Of a stretch of 64,000 bases of DNA, positions 27,272-39,129 are shown one piece after another; the stretch's first letter is position 1, and each line of letters begins with the position of its first letter. The notes beneath the pieces are model-generated. The model had not been told where the DNA came from. It did no database searches and was given only the letters and a program-made list of their open reading frames with translations. A program made the position numbers and the translations under genes. Origin of the DNA: Epiperipatus broadwayi (Eukaryota; Onychophora; Udeonychophora; Euonychophora; Peripatidae); NCBI GenBank assembly GCA_028023455.1, contig JAQFVV010012513.1, positions 1,426,001 through 1,490,000 of the forward strand, read 5' to 3'.

Positions 27272-27400
27272 ATCAAGCATTGTTAGCCAAGAGGTCAGCA
27301 CAGCTGCCTTGCAAGCAAGCAGTTGGTTGCAGATGGTTGCTGTGGGTTCACCTCCTGGCCGATCCTATAACATATGGGAAAAAAAGAAAAAAGAAAAAAA
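27272..27400 (+). mobile_element. tRNA-Gly-derived SINE, long form
   Basis: It begins with the shared leader TCAAG and the acceptor GCATTGTTAGCCAAGAGG. The anticodon region GCTGCCTTGCAAGCAAGCAG is followed by an inserted segment containing GTTGCAGATGGTTGC, absent from compact copies. Then come the B box GGGTTCACCTCC, the 3' acceptor CCGATCC and the tail TATAACATATGGG with an A-rich end. Confidence 0.85.
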
Positions 27401-27984
27401 AGTAGCTCGACTCTTTATTCTGCTTTAAAAAAATGTAATTACTTAATATTCATGTGAGTAAAAATGTTTTAAAATTTAATTCAAAATCATAAAAATTTTA
27501 ATAGTGTGGAATTAATAAAAATAAATTTTCTGATAAATAACAGTAGAATGAAACAGCCAACAGACAATCAATAAAATATTTTTTCCATATTATTGTTCTC
27601 TCAGGCTTCTAGTACATTATTTTCAATTGTTTTAGAAATAAAATAGGTAGATTTAATTTAAAATCATAATAAAAATTTTTAATTAGAGAGAATTTACATG
27701 CTCTCTTCAATCATCACTGTATCTTATACAACCGATACACATGGTCACATATATGTGAAAAAGGTAAATGATCTCTAATATAATTATTTAGATGCTGAAG
27801 CAATGTTTATTCCTTTCTAATGACATCTAGCTTAAGTATACATACTATATTTGTAACTAAAATAAGCATTTTTATAACTTGAAATTTAAAATGTACCTGG
27901 CATCTGCAGAATGTAAACAAAATTAGAATCTTTCATTAACAATCTATATTCCATTTTTTTAAAAAAAAATTACGTTCAGGTTAC
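27401..27984. other. AT-rich non-coding stretch
   Basis: Nothing was recognised. Confidence 0.5.
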
Positions 27985-28106
27985 AAATATTGGTGATTAT
28001 TTATCTTTTCAACATGTGTATGATCAGATGGGTCAGGAATATGAGATGGCATGGAGACTTGAGGGTCGTGTGAAAATCTGAGTTTGAATCCCCTATATAT
28101 TACATT
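27985..28106 (+). repeat. R1 fragment (3' part)
   Basis: It starts at AAATATTGGTGATTATTTATC, matching the middle of R1 copy C, and runs to GTGTGAAAATCTGAGTTTGAATCCCC. The end here is a better B-box match (AGTTTGAATCCCC) than in the 9-10 kb copies. It lies 74 bp upstream of a SINE. Confidence 0.75.
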
Positions 28107-28179
28107 AATACACAATATAATCTATTTCAAATTATCATCAAGGCAACTATATTACACAATCACTTTCTACATTTTTCTA

Positions 28180-28284
28180 GTTAGCCAAGAGGTCAGTGCA
28201 GCTGCCTTGCAAGCAAACAGTTGGTTGCAGATGGTTGTTGCAGGTTCGCCTCCCAGCCGATGCTATGGCATATGGGAAAAAAAG
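28180..28284 (+). mobile_element. tRNA-Gly-derived SINE, long form, lacks first few bases
   Basis: It starts at GTTAGCCAAGAGG, missing the leader and 5' acceptor half. It carries the long-form insertion, the B box CAGGTTCGCCTCCC and the tail TATGGCATATGGG with an A-run. The 67-codon plus-strand frame overlapping it is a read-through of the SINE. Confidence 0.85.
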
Positions 28285-29419
28285 TGATTCCAATTCGTAA
28301 AATACAAAATACACTGCTTTTTAAACTTGTTTAGTTTTAAATATCTTCATATTTAATTTAAAACACATAACTAAAGTTTGATGAAACCTTACTGAAATAT
28401 ACGACCAAGATAAATGACACATATGACAAGTTATTGTCGATATTAACTTTCAATAGCTATAAGAAAATGTTCCACTTTTTGAATCTAGTTTTTTCATATT
28501 ATTTTGGCAGAGATTTACAGTTGTGTGCATTGTGAATGCAAATAATCTTATTTTGGATTTACTAAAAATAAATCCTAACTGATCCTCTGGTAATAGTTTC
28601 ATTCCCAATGCTAAGAATATATAGAAATGTACTTCTTGTGTCATAACAAAATGGATATAAAATGTTATAAGCATTATATACAGTCGTATAAATGATGATT
28701 AGTAAATAAATATGTTTTGGCATATATTTAAAACTTCCATTCCACCCAAATTTCTGAAATACATGAATAAAGACATTTAAAAAATATCTTATTTCATATT
28801 ATCTTTATTTATAAGTTTCAAAAGAATGAGGTATTATAAATATTTTAATTTTATATAAAACATATCACACACAAAAAAACAGAGATGAATCTGAATTTAA
28901 TTATTCCATGTGTTTTTGATTAATTAAAAAACAAATACAATAATCCATAACAGGATTTAAAAATTATCTCTGGGTTATGAAAGATATGGTAATCTGCAAT
29001 GGTGTAAATGATTAATAGCAATCACTAATGCATCCAGGTGAAATGAATGGGTGCAAAGTTGTGAATTCAGAATGTTTGACACTTGCAAATCAAATTATAA
29101 TAATTGCATTAAAGAGAAAAGAAGTAAATAGCAGCTATTATTTTTTTTATTTTCTTATATCGAAAATTTTCATATGTACCTGATAAATAATTGGAATAAT
29201 AAGTTAAAGCATATTTTTATACCCTTTAGAGTAGAAAGAATGCATCTAGTGAATTATCTTATCATCAAAAGTATATAGAGATTTGTTTAATAAGAAATAT
29301 GCTACCAGATTATAATAATATTGCTTTCAATTTTTCAACTTAAAAAAAAATAAAAATAGAAAAAATTTCACTAAGTAATCAAATAATTTATTACTCAGGA
29401 ATTCATCATGAACAATAAC
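28285..29419. other. AT-rich non-coding stretch
   Basis: No gene was recognised. The 74-codon minus-strand frame at 28450-28674 matches no family I know. Confidence 0.45.
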
Positions 29420-29605
29420 AAACTCGACATATAGTTATGTCACCAAATGCAAGACATGGTAATCAATAGTGCAAGAAAGTTTGTGCATAAGTCCCTATCA
29501 AGTGCATTCTCATCTAATATCCTCAAATTAGTTTCTAGCTTGTGGCTTTCATCAGTTAGGAACTTTGAATCTGAAAACACTGCACCTAGATCTTAGGATC
29601 AAATG
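29420..29605 (+). repeat. Diverged relative of the 26.5-kb MITE, terminal repeats lost
   Basis: The interior strings match in order: GGTAATCAATAG, TTTGTGCATAAGTCCC, ACTAGTTTCT-like, CTTTCATCAGTTAGGA and TGCACCTAGATCTTAGG correspond to those between 26530 and 26680. The terminal inverted repeats are not recognisable here, so this is a decayed copy. Confidence 0.7.
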
Positions 29606-29689
29606 CAAGCCCTCTAACACCACCTTTTGTTTTTTTAGTTAACTACAATGCTATGAATCCAAAATGAACCCACAATAATGTCTTCAATC

Positions 29690-29790
29690 CCTGCTCATTT
29701 GCTTGTATGTGGTTATGTGTATCAGTTGTATAAGATTAAATAAATAGATGTAGGGAGCTTGAAAGTCTAAGTTCAAATCTCTTTTAATAA
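29690..29790 (+). repeat. R1 fragment (3' end)
   Basis: It contains ATGTGGTTATGTGTATCAG and AGCTTGAAAGTCTAAGTTCAAATCTC, matching the ends of the R1 units at 45.1 and 45.6 kb. Confidence 0.6.
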
Positions 29791-29839
29791 AATAGAGATA
29801 CATACATAAATGAAGTTTGAAGAAACACAGATAAGATGT

Positions 29840-30180
29840 AGATGGATAGATAGATAATCAAATGACTAGATTGATAGATAGATATAGATAAATAAATACA
29901 TAAATCATGAATAGATATATAGATAAATAAATAAATAGATAAATCAGTAGATTGTTAAGTATGCACATTGGCAAATAGATAGATAGTATGTAATATATAG
30001 ATAGATAAGTAAAAAAGTGTACACATAAATAGACAGATTAAAAAGTTATAATAAAATTAGATATTAAAGACGAATAGATAAATATATAGATAGATGAATG
30101 CATAGGAAAGTCAATAGGTAAATGTATAGGTACACTGATAAATATATTGATAAACAAAATGTATTAGATAAGAAGATATA
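29840..30180. repeat. Degenerate GATA-type microsatellite
   Basis: Runs of GATA and AATA with many substitutions indicate an old tetranucleotide tract now eroding. Confidence 0.7.
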
Positions 30181-30264
30181 ATAGATGTTTTTTTTCCCAT
30201 ACAAAATTACTTTATCAACATTCCTAAATGAAATTCCAATATAAAAAAATAAACATAATTATTA

Positions 30265-30535
30265 TATAAGGAATTTGTACCCAGACTTTCACATGACTTT
30301 CATTTCTCCTTGCCATCTCATATTGCTGACCCACCTGATCACACAGATGTTGAAAAAATAAATAATCACCAATATGAATATTTTGTGCTAAACCAGCATT
30401 CATCAGTTGGCCCAGATTACCATCTCCACACATATATACAATCAGTGCTCAGCTTTATATTAAGATATTCAATCTTCATACTTTAATGGACAGGCTTCAA
30501 ACTCCTCCAATCCACAACTCTTCAGCCGTTCATGA
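30265..30535 (-). repeat. R1 fragment
   Basis: On the minus strand this covers the second half of R1, from the GCCTGTCCATTAAAGTATG block to the GTGAAAGTCTGGGTAC end near 30280. It is more diverged than the 9-10 kb copies. Confidence 0.75.
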
Positions 30536-30795
30536 TGATGGAAGTTTAATTATTATAAAGTAATGTTCATTCGAAGTAAATTAATGGCTTATTAGAAATA
30601 AGAACCATGTTTCACACAGTGAATGTAACAATAACTTTCAATAATAATGATCTTAACGTAAATGTATTTAAAAATGTAAAAGCTGTTAATTCAATTGTTT
30701 GATTTAATCATGGGTTACTGGTTGTATTGATTATTGAAAATGTTTTCAAAGTTATAGATTTGTCAACGAGAATTTGAGTCATTATTATCTATGTA

Positions 30796-30853
30796 TGAAA
30801 AAACACATAATAAGCCTGTACTTCAGTTATTACATAGTAGAGATGTCTGACCA

Positions 30854-30858
<5 letters not shown>
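30796..30858 (+). repeat. R1 copy interrupted by the RTE LINE, 5' part
   Basis: It reads ATAATAAGCCTGTACTTCAG and continues ATTACATAGTAGAGATGTCTG, the start of R1. It then runs into a (TA)n tract, and the rest of the same copy resumes at about 34300 on the far side of the LINE. Confidence 0.75.

Positions 30859-30913
<55 letters not shown>
30859..30913. repeat. (TA)n tract at the 3' end of the LINE
   Basis: A pure TA dinucleotide tract lies between the R1 5' part and the LINE 3' end. A second (TA)n tract lies at the other end of the LINE. Confidence 0.9.
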
Positions 30914-30915
<2 letters not shown>

Positions 30916-33900
30916 TCAACCATTATCAATCCACTGCAGGATGAAGGTCTCTCCAAGTTTAATCCATCTTCTCCGATCTTTAGCTTCTCTTCTCCACAAC
31001 ACCCCTGCACATTTTCTTATTTCATCCATCCATCTCACATGTGGTCTCTTTCTGGGTCTTTTACAATCTCTTGGAATCCAGTTTAAAATTTCAATTGTCC
31101 ATCTATTATCATCTCTTCTAGCAATATGTCCAGCCCAACTCCATTTCAATCTTTTAATTTTTTCAATAAGGTCAGTAACACCTGTTTGTTGTCTTACCCA
31201 TACATTGCGTTTTCAATCTCTTCTTGTTACTCCCAACATACATCTCTCCATACTCCTTTGAGTGGTCTGAAGTCTCTGTATTGCTCTTCTATTAAGTGTC
31301 CAAGTCTCAGATCCATAAGTAAGAACTGGTAAAACACATTTATTAAAAACCATCCTTTTCAAACACATAGGCATATTTCCTTTTAGTATCAAGTTATTTC
31401 TACCAAAAGCACTCCAACCAAGTTTAATTCTATGATTAATTTCCTCCATTATGTTTCCATCTGTATTAATAATCTGACCAAGGTATTTGTAACTGTTAAC
31501 TTCTTCTAATTCTTCATAATCAATCTTTATTTTCATATTTTGAGCAAATCGATTAAACATTACTTTAGTCTTTTTAACATTTATCTTTAGTCCTACTTTT
31601 CTACTTTCATCTGCTAACTCCTGCAACATTTCCTGCAGCTCTGAAGCATTATTTGCAAAAACAACTACATCATCTGCGAAATCTAAATGACTTAAATACT
31701 CTCCATTTACTTTCACTCCTTTAGTTTCCCATTTTAATCCACAAAATACTTCTTGCAGCACTGCTGTAAAGAGTTTTGGAGATATGGAGTCACCTTGTCT
31801 TACACCTTTCTCAATGTTGATTTTTCCAGTATCATTATGTAATCTAATTGTTGCTGTTGCATTTTTATAAATATTCTTTAAAATATGACAATATCCTGGA
31901 TCTATACCTTGATGATCCAATGCTTTAATCACTGAAGAAATGTGTATAGAATCAAATGCCTTTTCATAATCTACAAATCCAAAACATAAAGACAACTCAT
32001 ATTCGTTTGTCCTTTCTATGACTTCTCTCAATACCTGGATATGATCTATTGTACTAAAACCACTTTTAAATCCAGCTTGTTCTCTTGGTTGGTGGAAATC
32101 CAAAGTTCTCTGTAGACGAGTTGTAATTATCTTGGTAAAAATTTTATATAAAACTGATAAAAGGCTGATAGGTCTGTAATTTCTAATATCTTCTTTATCA
32201 CCTTTTTTAAATATTAATATTATTCCTGCATTCTTCCAATCTTCCGGTACATCTTTATCATTTAGACATTTGGTATATAACTTTGCTAAAATTGTTTCTA
32301 TTTCTTCACCTGCTTCTTTTAATATATCAATTATAATTCCATCATTTCCTGGAGCCTTTCCTTTCTTCATACACTTAATTGCATGTCTCACTTCTTCATT
32401 TAAAATTCTGGGCAATTCAGAAGATGTAATAGATATAGGAGGTACTTGTTCTTTATTACTATATAATTCTTGATAAAAATCTTTTACCAATTTCATGATG
32501 TCATCTCTCTTTTTAGTAATAATTCCATCTTTTTTTCTTATTGCAGATATAAATTTCCTACCAATACCAAAATGTTGTTTAACATTTTTGAGACTTTTAT
32601 TTTCTTCTACAGCTTTTCTTGCTATTTCACAGTTATACTTTCTTATATCATTTTCAACTCTTTTCCGTACCATTTTACAAAATTCGAGATATTCAATTCT
32701 TTTTAATACATCATTTTTGTATATCTTCATATTCCTTCTTTTCTTTATAAATTCTCTAGTCTCAGTAGAAATTTTATTAGTCAATTGCTGCTTTTTTTTA
32801 CCAGCTATGTTTGTTGCAGTTTTTAAAAGTGTATCAGTTATTTTCATATTAATTTCATTCAAATCTGAATCATGTTCAAAATCTCCTAACACTTGAAACC
32901 TATTTGTAAGTTCTAATTTAAATTCATTAGAATGTTTCTGAAGATTAGGAATATCAACTGTAAATATTGTTTTTCTTAATAATTTTTGTCTCTCTAGTTT
33001 TACATTAACACGTAACTTACAACTTACTAATCGATGATCACTTCCTGTGTTAAATTTATTAAGAACATTACAATCTTGAAATATGTATTTTCTGTTAGTC
33101 AAAATATAATCCAATTCTGCTGTACCTTCATTTGGATGCTTCCATGTCCATTTCCTTTTAACATTTTTCTCAAAAAATGAATTCATAATATAAAGTTTTT
33201 TTTTTTCTGCAAACTCCACAAGTCTATGTCCTCTCTCATGTCTATTACCATAACCAAAATTACCCACAGCACTTTCATCTTTCATTTGTCTACCAATTCT
33301 AGCATTAAAGTCTCCCATAACAATTTTAAAATGTTGTTTACTCTGATCAAAAGCCTTTTGTACATCCATATAAAAATCTTCTACTACTTCATCACTATGA
33401 GAACTTGTTGGGGCATAAACCTGAATTATCTGCATTTGGTATCTGCTATTAAGTTGTATAACTAATCATGCCACTCTGTCTGATACACCATCAATCTCCT
33501 CAATATTGTTTTTCCACTTTTTATTTATAATGAATCCTACTCCACTTGTATTTCCAATATGTGTGCCTTTATAATAGAGTATATGTCCACTTTTTAAATC
33601 AATTGTTTCTTCTCCTTTTCTTCTAACTTCACAAAGTCCAATAATGTCCCATTTAATATGAGACAGTTCTTCTTCTAATTCTTGCAATCTTCCTTCACTT
33701 GAAAGTGATCTGCAGTTGTAAGTACCTAAATAAAAAGTCGGCATCAAATGACAGCCTGGGTCCACAATCAGGGGATTCTTAGCACCCTCCGCCTTCGGCC
33801 ACCAACCTCTGCCCTGGTTGGTGACTTTACAGCCTCCTGGGAATAAGGGCCATGCTTTATTTTTGTCTGTCATATTTGTATATATGTATTGGAAAAATAT

Positions 33901-34196
33901 TTATCATTTACACAAACATTCATTCTGCCTTATCAGGCACTGAGAAGAAGGACCATGGTGTTTCTTGATCTTAAACTGAGAGGTAAAAAGCCAATAAACT
34001 CACTTTGCTGGCTAATGCGTGTTGGTGAGCAGCCCATCCATGTTCGTATACTATATGAATAATCACATAGTAATAACAGCTGCAAGGACAAGAACGTATG
34101 GAGTGGACATTAGGAATTTGCCCTGCTCGGTTCCTTTAAGGCCTCCAAGAGGAATCAAAGGGTCTCCTTTCAGTTAATAGCAAACTCCTTTCTGCA

Positions 34197-34199
<3 letters not shown>
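30914..34199 (-). mobile_element. RTE-clade non-LTR retrotransposon (LINE), near full length
   Basis: About 3.3 kb, the usual size for RTE elements. On the minus strand it has a 5' untranslated region of about 326 bp (34199 to 33874), a single reading frame (33873 to 30916) and almost no 3' untranslated region before the (TA)n tract. A very short 3' UTR with a simple repeat instead of poly(A) is typical of RTE. The two TA tracts at its ends suggest insertion into a TA microsatellite, with the target duplication hidden in the repeat. Confidence 0.88.
30916..33873 (-). pseudogene. RTE endonuclease/reverse transcriptase ORF with two in-frame TGA codons
   Basis: One frame of 985 codons plus stop, broken only by TGA at codon 136 (33466-33468) and codon 887 (31213-31215). 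An N-terminal AP-endonuclease domain has TYN at 51-53, CEVR around Glu82, GDFNAR with Asp188/Asn190, LDYI at Asp255 and SDHR with Asp279/His280. The reverse transcriptase follows: NYRPISLLS near 565-573, DYEKAFDS near 635, GVRQGDSISP near 690-699 and the catalytic FADD near 732-735. The C-terminal region has WAGHIAR near 914 and ends FILQWIDNG. All catalytic residues I looked for are present. In this family codon 887 sits in an R-D-R-K-R-N context, so a CGA-to-TGA change is likely. Unless the TGAs are read through, this copy is inactive. Confidence 0.9.
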
Positions 34200-34295
<96 letters not shown>

Positions 34296-34299
34296 TATG
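34200..34299. repeat. (TA)n tract at the 5' end of the LINE
   Basis: About 100 bp of nearly pure TA abuts the LINE 5' end. The isoleucine/tyrosine-rich frame across it is not a gene. Confidence 0.9.
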
Positions 34300-34636
34300 A
34301 ATGTGATGAGAATCTCAGTCTCAGGGTGGCCTTTGAGTGTTCCATCATCAAATTTTCAATTAGATGGATGGTTGAAAAGTTGGAGTGTGGAGTGGATTGA
34401 AGCCTGTTCATTAAAGTATGAAAATTGGCTATCTTAATAGGTATCTGAGCACTTATTGCATATATTTGTAGAGATTATAATCTGGACCAACTGATGACTG
34501 CTGGTTTAGCATGAAATACATATATTGGAGATTATTTATCTTTTCAACATATATGTGTTCAAGTGTATATCAGTGTTATGAAATAGAGTGGAGTGTGGTG
34601 GATTGTGTGAAATCTGTGCTTATATACCCTATATAT
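34300..34636 (+). repeat. R1 copy interrupted by the RTE LINE, 3' part
   Basis: It resumes R1 in the same orientation as 30796-30858, with GAGAATCTCAGTCTCAGGG, GGCCTTTGAGTGTTCCATC, CTGGACCAACTGATGACTG and the TATACCCTATATATT end. Confidence 0.8.
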
Positions 34637-35216
34637 TAGTATAATCAAAATAAATCGTAAATAATTAGGATTGATTGTAAAACCTTTTCAATTCTACAGG
34701 ATGCAGATAAATTTATATTTACTATCTATAAGTTTTCAAACTATGTGAATAGAAATAGTATCTTTCCCCTGGTGTTTATAATTTTGCATTAAAATATATG
34801 TTATATTATTGGTAGTAATATATTCAAAATTAAACGTTAACAAATTCATAATTAGGGTATTTAAATAGAAATTTAAATCTTATACTTTTTTCAATCAGTT
34901 AATTTAATGTTATAAACATGGTGATTTATTTTGATTGTTTGCATTTATCATTCCAATTTATTACACATATACATTAACAGATAATCTATTAAGAAGTATA
35001 AATACGTAACATTACAACATCCATATTTGCGTCATACTTAATTAATTAATATTTACATATGTAAAATATTTATCTGAAGGCAGGGTTATTTAAAAATGAA
35101 TTGAATTATAGATTTTGTCTTATCTATTAATAATAAGTCATTATAAAGAATGCTTTAGGTAATTTGCTGTAAAAATTGACCATTTCCAGTTTATTTAAAT
35201 AAAAATTGAATTGCTA
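34637..35216. other. AT-rich non-coding stretch
   Basis: Nothing was recognised. Confidence 0.5.
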
Positions 35217-35310
35217 GTCAAGCGTTGGTGGCCAAGTGGTTAGCACAGGTGCCTTACAAGCAATTATTCTGGGTTCTCTTCTCAGCCGATGTATTGACAC
35301 ATGGAAAAAA
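35217..35310 (+). mobile_element. tRNA-Gly-derived SINE, compact form
   Basis: The leader GTCAAG is followed by GCGTTGGTGGCCAAGTGGTT, very close to the 5' half of tRNA-Gly(UCC). The B box TGGGTTCTCTTCTC, acceptor CCGATGT and tail ATTGACACATGG plus an A-run follow. The anticodon stem is weakened (AGGTGCC). Confidence 0.85.
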
Positions 35311-36689
35311 TGAATCACTATATTTGATAAGATTTCAAGTGGTCTCTTGAGCAGCTGATGACATTAGATTTAATTGATAGGAACATGTGTCTTGAAAAAA
35401 GTTAATTGATGATTGTTTATCAGGTATTACCATATATAAAACCAAAGGTTTCTGTACATTTCCATATACAGTTTAAAAAATAATATCGATGAATTATATA
35501 TATATATATATTGTAACAATACACTTTCTGACCACTGTTTTTATCATGTATTAGTCTCAAAACTGCTTTCCAAATGAATATTGAATCTTGTTGAAATCAC
35601 TTTCATTTGTTTTGCCATTATTGAATAAAGCTTGAATAACAACTGATTAAGATTCAGTCTCATCCATAATAGGCATTCTACTTTTCATATAAAACCTAGG
35701 AGAAGAAAATAAAAGTCAAAGCATATTGATGAGAGGGCAATGCAAGATGTAAAGAGTAGTAGGAATGCTAATCATTCTTGTAATTATATATTGGTAATGT
35801 ATTGTATTAATTTAATAAATTTGATATATTTGTATTAATTTATATATATTTATTATTTATTACAACTATTCTAATAGCTATTATTGTTGCAATGAAAATT
35901 TTTACCCACATTGCTTTTAATAACATAATATTTTTTATTGACAAATATTTCTTTGTAAACAATAAAAGAATATATTTACATTTATTTTTCTAGTTGTTAA
36001 GTAAATAGTCTAGATTATTAGAATGTTGATAAGGGTGAATATCCTGTTTAGGTCTCAAAAGAGCCTCATTCAGTATGATAATTTAACCTTCTAAAATAAA
36101 GCTAATGGATATTCTGTTTAATACTTTTTTGATATAAACAGTCAATTATTGGATATGTGAATATTAATTAATACATTGCAGTACTTTTAAAAATGCTCAA
36201 TCAACAATACCAAGATGGAAAGTAATTTACTCTTATCTTGGGAAGTTAATCCTTTGCCACACTTATTCAAGCTTTGTTAACTTCTGGTTAAGATTGGAGG
36301 TTCACCCATGCTAATATCAATTGTCCGACTCACTACACTTATAAGAACTGGACAAGGAAATGGTAAAGTTTATCAGTTCCCATGAATACAAATTATTAGA
36401 AACATTGCATTAACTAATATTTTAAATGTTAGTTTTTGACTCATAAGATTATTAAAATGAGTAGTGATTAACCTTACCTGTCCCATATTGAAAGGAGTAT
36501 GTTAATATCTAAATATGAGGAGAAATTTATCCTGATTAATATCATTTATCACTGATTATATTCACTAAAACAAAAAAAACAACAAATACAAATATAAATT
36601 GATTTTACATTTTTAAATAAAATCTGACAATAGTAGATCTCACGTTATAGCAACAAAAAAGTCACTCATATAATATTTAAATGGATTTA
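35311..36689. other. AT-rich non-coding stretch
   Basis: No gene or bounded repeat was recognised. Confidence 0.5.
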
Positions 36690-36880
36690 TTATTAAGTAG
36701 ACAAAGTGTTATATAATTTTTATTTAAGTAGCTAAATTGTTTAGCAGTGATGTTACTATGGAAACCAGTCCATGGAGTTATTATTATGTAAACAAAGTAA
36801 AGTAAGCTGTCATTTTTATTTAAGTGAGTAGAAAGGTTTAGCTGTGATGTTACTATAAAAACAAGTGAATAATGAATGCT
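36690..36880 (+). repeat. Tandem duplication, two units with 96-bp period
   Basis: TATTTAAGTA(G) starts at 36721 and again at 36817, followed in both by TTTAGC(A/T)GTGATGTTACTAT. Moderate divergence indicates an older duplication. The 70-codon minus-strand frame here translates both units and is not a gene. Confidence 0.65.
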
Positions 36881-37289
36881 GCTAAACATATTTCTATTTA
36901 TTTATACATGAAAATGATATTGTAATACTTTGTTTGCATCATGCATAAAACTCTATTGCAGACACTATATTTAAAAATTATCCCAATAAGACGTTAAAAA
37001 AGTGTGTTATAATACTGAATTATTTTAGAAAGAAAAATTTACTATTGGTTTCAAATAAACAAATGAAGGGATTAGTATGATATATATATATGATAATGTT
37101 ATGTACCTATAGATTGGCTTGTATAAACATGAAAAACTCACCTCAAGTGTATTATTATACTCTCTCTTTCTCTTATTTAGTGCATATGATAGATATAAGA
37201 TTCTGGATTGTAAGATCTTTGGATTATTTCCAGTTCTGATACTTTCAGACACTCAAACTTCTTAAGAATTTTTGAGCAATGAAGCCATT

Positions 37290-37476
37290 TCTCCTCTTCC
37301 TTATTCTTTTTCTTATTATTATTTTCTTCTCATTCTTTTTCTTCTCATTGTTCTTCTTTTTCTTCTTCTTCTTCTTATGTTATTCTTCTTCTTTTTATTT
37401 TTATTCCTATAATTGTTTTTTAATTTTTATTCTTTTTATTATTATTATTCTTCTTATTATTCATCTTCTTTTTCTC

Positions 37477-37520
<44 letters not shown>

Positions 37521-37655
37521 GTTGTTGTTCTTCCTTTTCTTATTCTTCTTATTCTTATCTTTCTTTTTTTCTTATTCTCCTTCTATTTTTTATTATTATT
37601 CTTTTTATTTTCTTCAACTTTTTATTATTATTAGGATATCTTTTTTCTTTTGGGT
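37290..37655. repeat. Pyrimidine-rich tract with embedded (TTA)n
   Basis: About 350 bp in which the plus strand is almost free of G, made of TTC, TTATTC and TTTC runs. A (TTA)n core lies at about 37478-37520. The Leu/Phe-rich frames are low-complexity translations. Strong strand asymmetry of this kind can form triplex (H-DNA) where mirror symmetry exists. Confidence 0.85.
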
Positions 37656-38384
37656 TTAGATGTCCATACTCGTTAGTCATTGTCAGCCGCTATAGTACGG
37701 TTTGTAGGTTGCAAAAAAAATAAATAGTAAATACATTATGAAACATTTTAATGAAAGCATAATTTATGCTATAATCCGCAACAAAATTAGAAAATTTAGT
37801 AATATTTATATTAAAATATGAAAAATTTAATATGTTTTGATTCTTCATTTTAAATAAAAAATTTTAAAAAAATAATTTGATTTTGTGCTCGTTTAAGTAT
37901 TTTCAATAACCGATCTTATTATTTTTAGGAATTAATGAAACGGCTATTAGCTATAATAACGTAATTTAGGAATGAATCAATATAAAACAAAAAAAAAAAA
38001 ATCTTTCATGGAACTAAAATATCGTCTTTGTTAATAATTGAGTAAAAAAAAAATAAAGAATTTAATTGAAGATTTATTGATTAAAAACAATAGATTATAA
38101 AAAATTGATTAAAAAAAAATTAAATACAAGTGTTCCCAAGTATATATATATATATAACAAAATGCTTAAAGTATAATGAAATGTAAAATTATATTGGTCA
38201 ATGTGGATAATTAATACGTAATGCATTAAAATTTAAAATTGTTAAATCATGTTTTCGATATAGTGTTTTGTTTTATCAACGCTACTTTGGTTTAATAAAA
38301 ATACATTGTTAAGAAAGCCTTTCATAAAAATTTTGGCCTGTTCATTATTTTTTTATAAAATCTTATTGAATATAATCATAATTC
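37656..38384. other. AT-rich non-coding stretch
   Basis: Homopolymer A-runs and AT-rich sequence. Nothing else was recognised. Confidence 0.5.
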
Positions 38385-38680
38385 ATCATCATCATAATTT
38401 TCAACCTTTATCAATCCACTAAAGAATAAATACATTTCTTAGTTCAATCCACATTTGATCTCTAGTCTTTTTTCTTCATATCACCCCAGCACACTTCCTT
38501 ATTTCATTCATCGATCTTACATCTTCTATGTACTTTATAATCTCTTGGATCCAGTTTTAAGATTTCAACTGCCATATATTATCATCACTTCTAGTAATAT
38601 GACCAGCCCAACTCTACTTTAGTCTTTCAATTTTTTCAATGATGTCATTAAAACCCATTTGTTCTCATATACATGCATAC
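38385..38680 (-). mobile_element. RTE LINE, 5'-truncated 3' end
   Basis: On the minus strand this matches the last 290 bp of the RTE ORF. It covers the region equivalent to WAGHIAR, the RWMDEIRK-like stretch and the end of the frame, all with stops and frameshifts. The 3' end carries ATGATGATGATGAAT, the short tandem tail expected of RTE. The truncated 5' end abuts the GATA tract. Confidence 0.85.
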
Positions 38681-38683
38681 ATA

Positions 38684-39025
<342 letters not shown>

Positions 39026-39129
39026 AGACAAAACTAAAATCTGGTTCTTATTATCAGTGTAATATAAAATTGCAAGACAAAGGTAATGGTTGGGGACTGA
39101 AAACAGAGGCACTAAGAAGTGTCTGGTCT

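Noticed and set aside
29840-30180. Possible CRISPR-like or spaced repeat array
   Set aside because: It is an eroded GATA microsatellite with no unique spacers of regular length, and the DNA is eukaryotic.
32270-33465. Plus-strand frames opposite the LINE (67, 78, 133 and 79 codons) and 30941-31332
   Set aside because: They are antisense shadows of the RTE reverse transcriptase frame.
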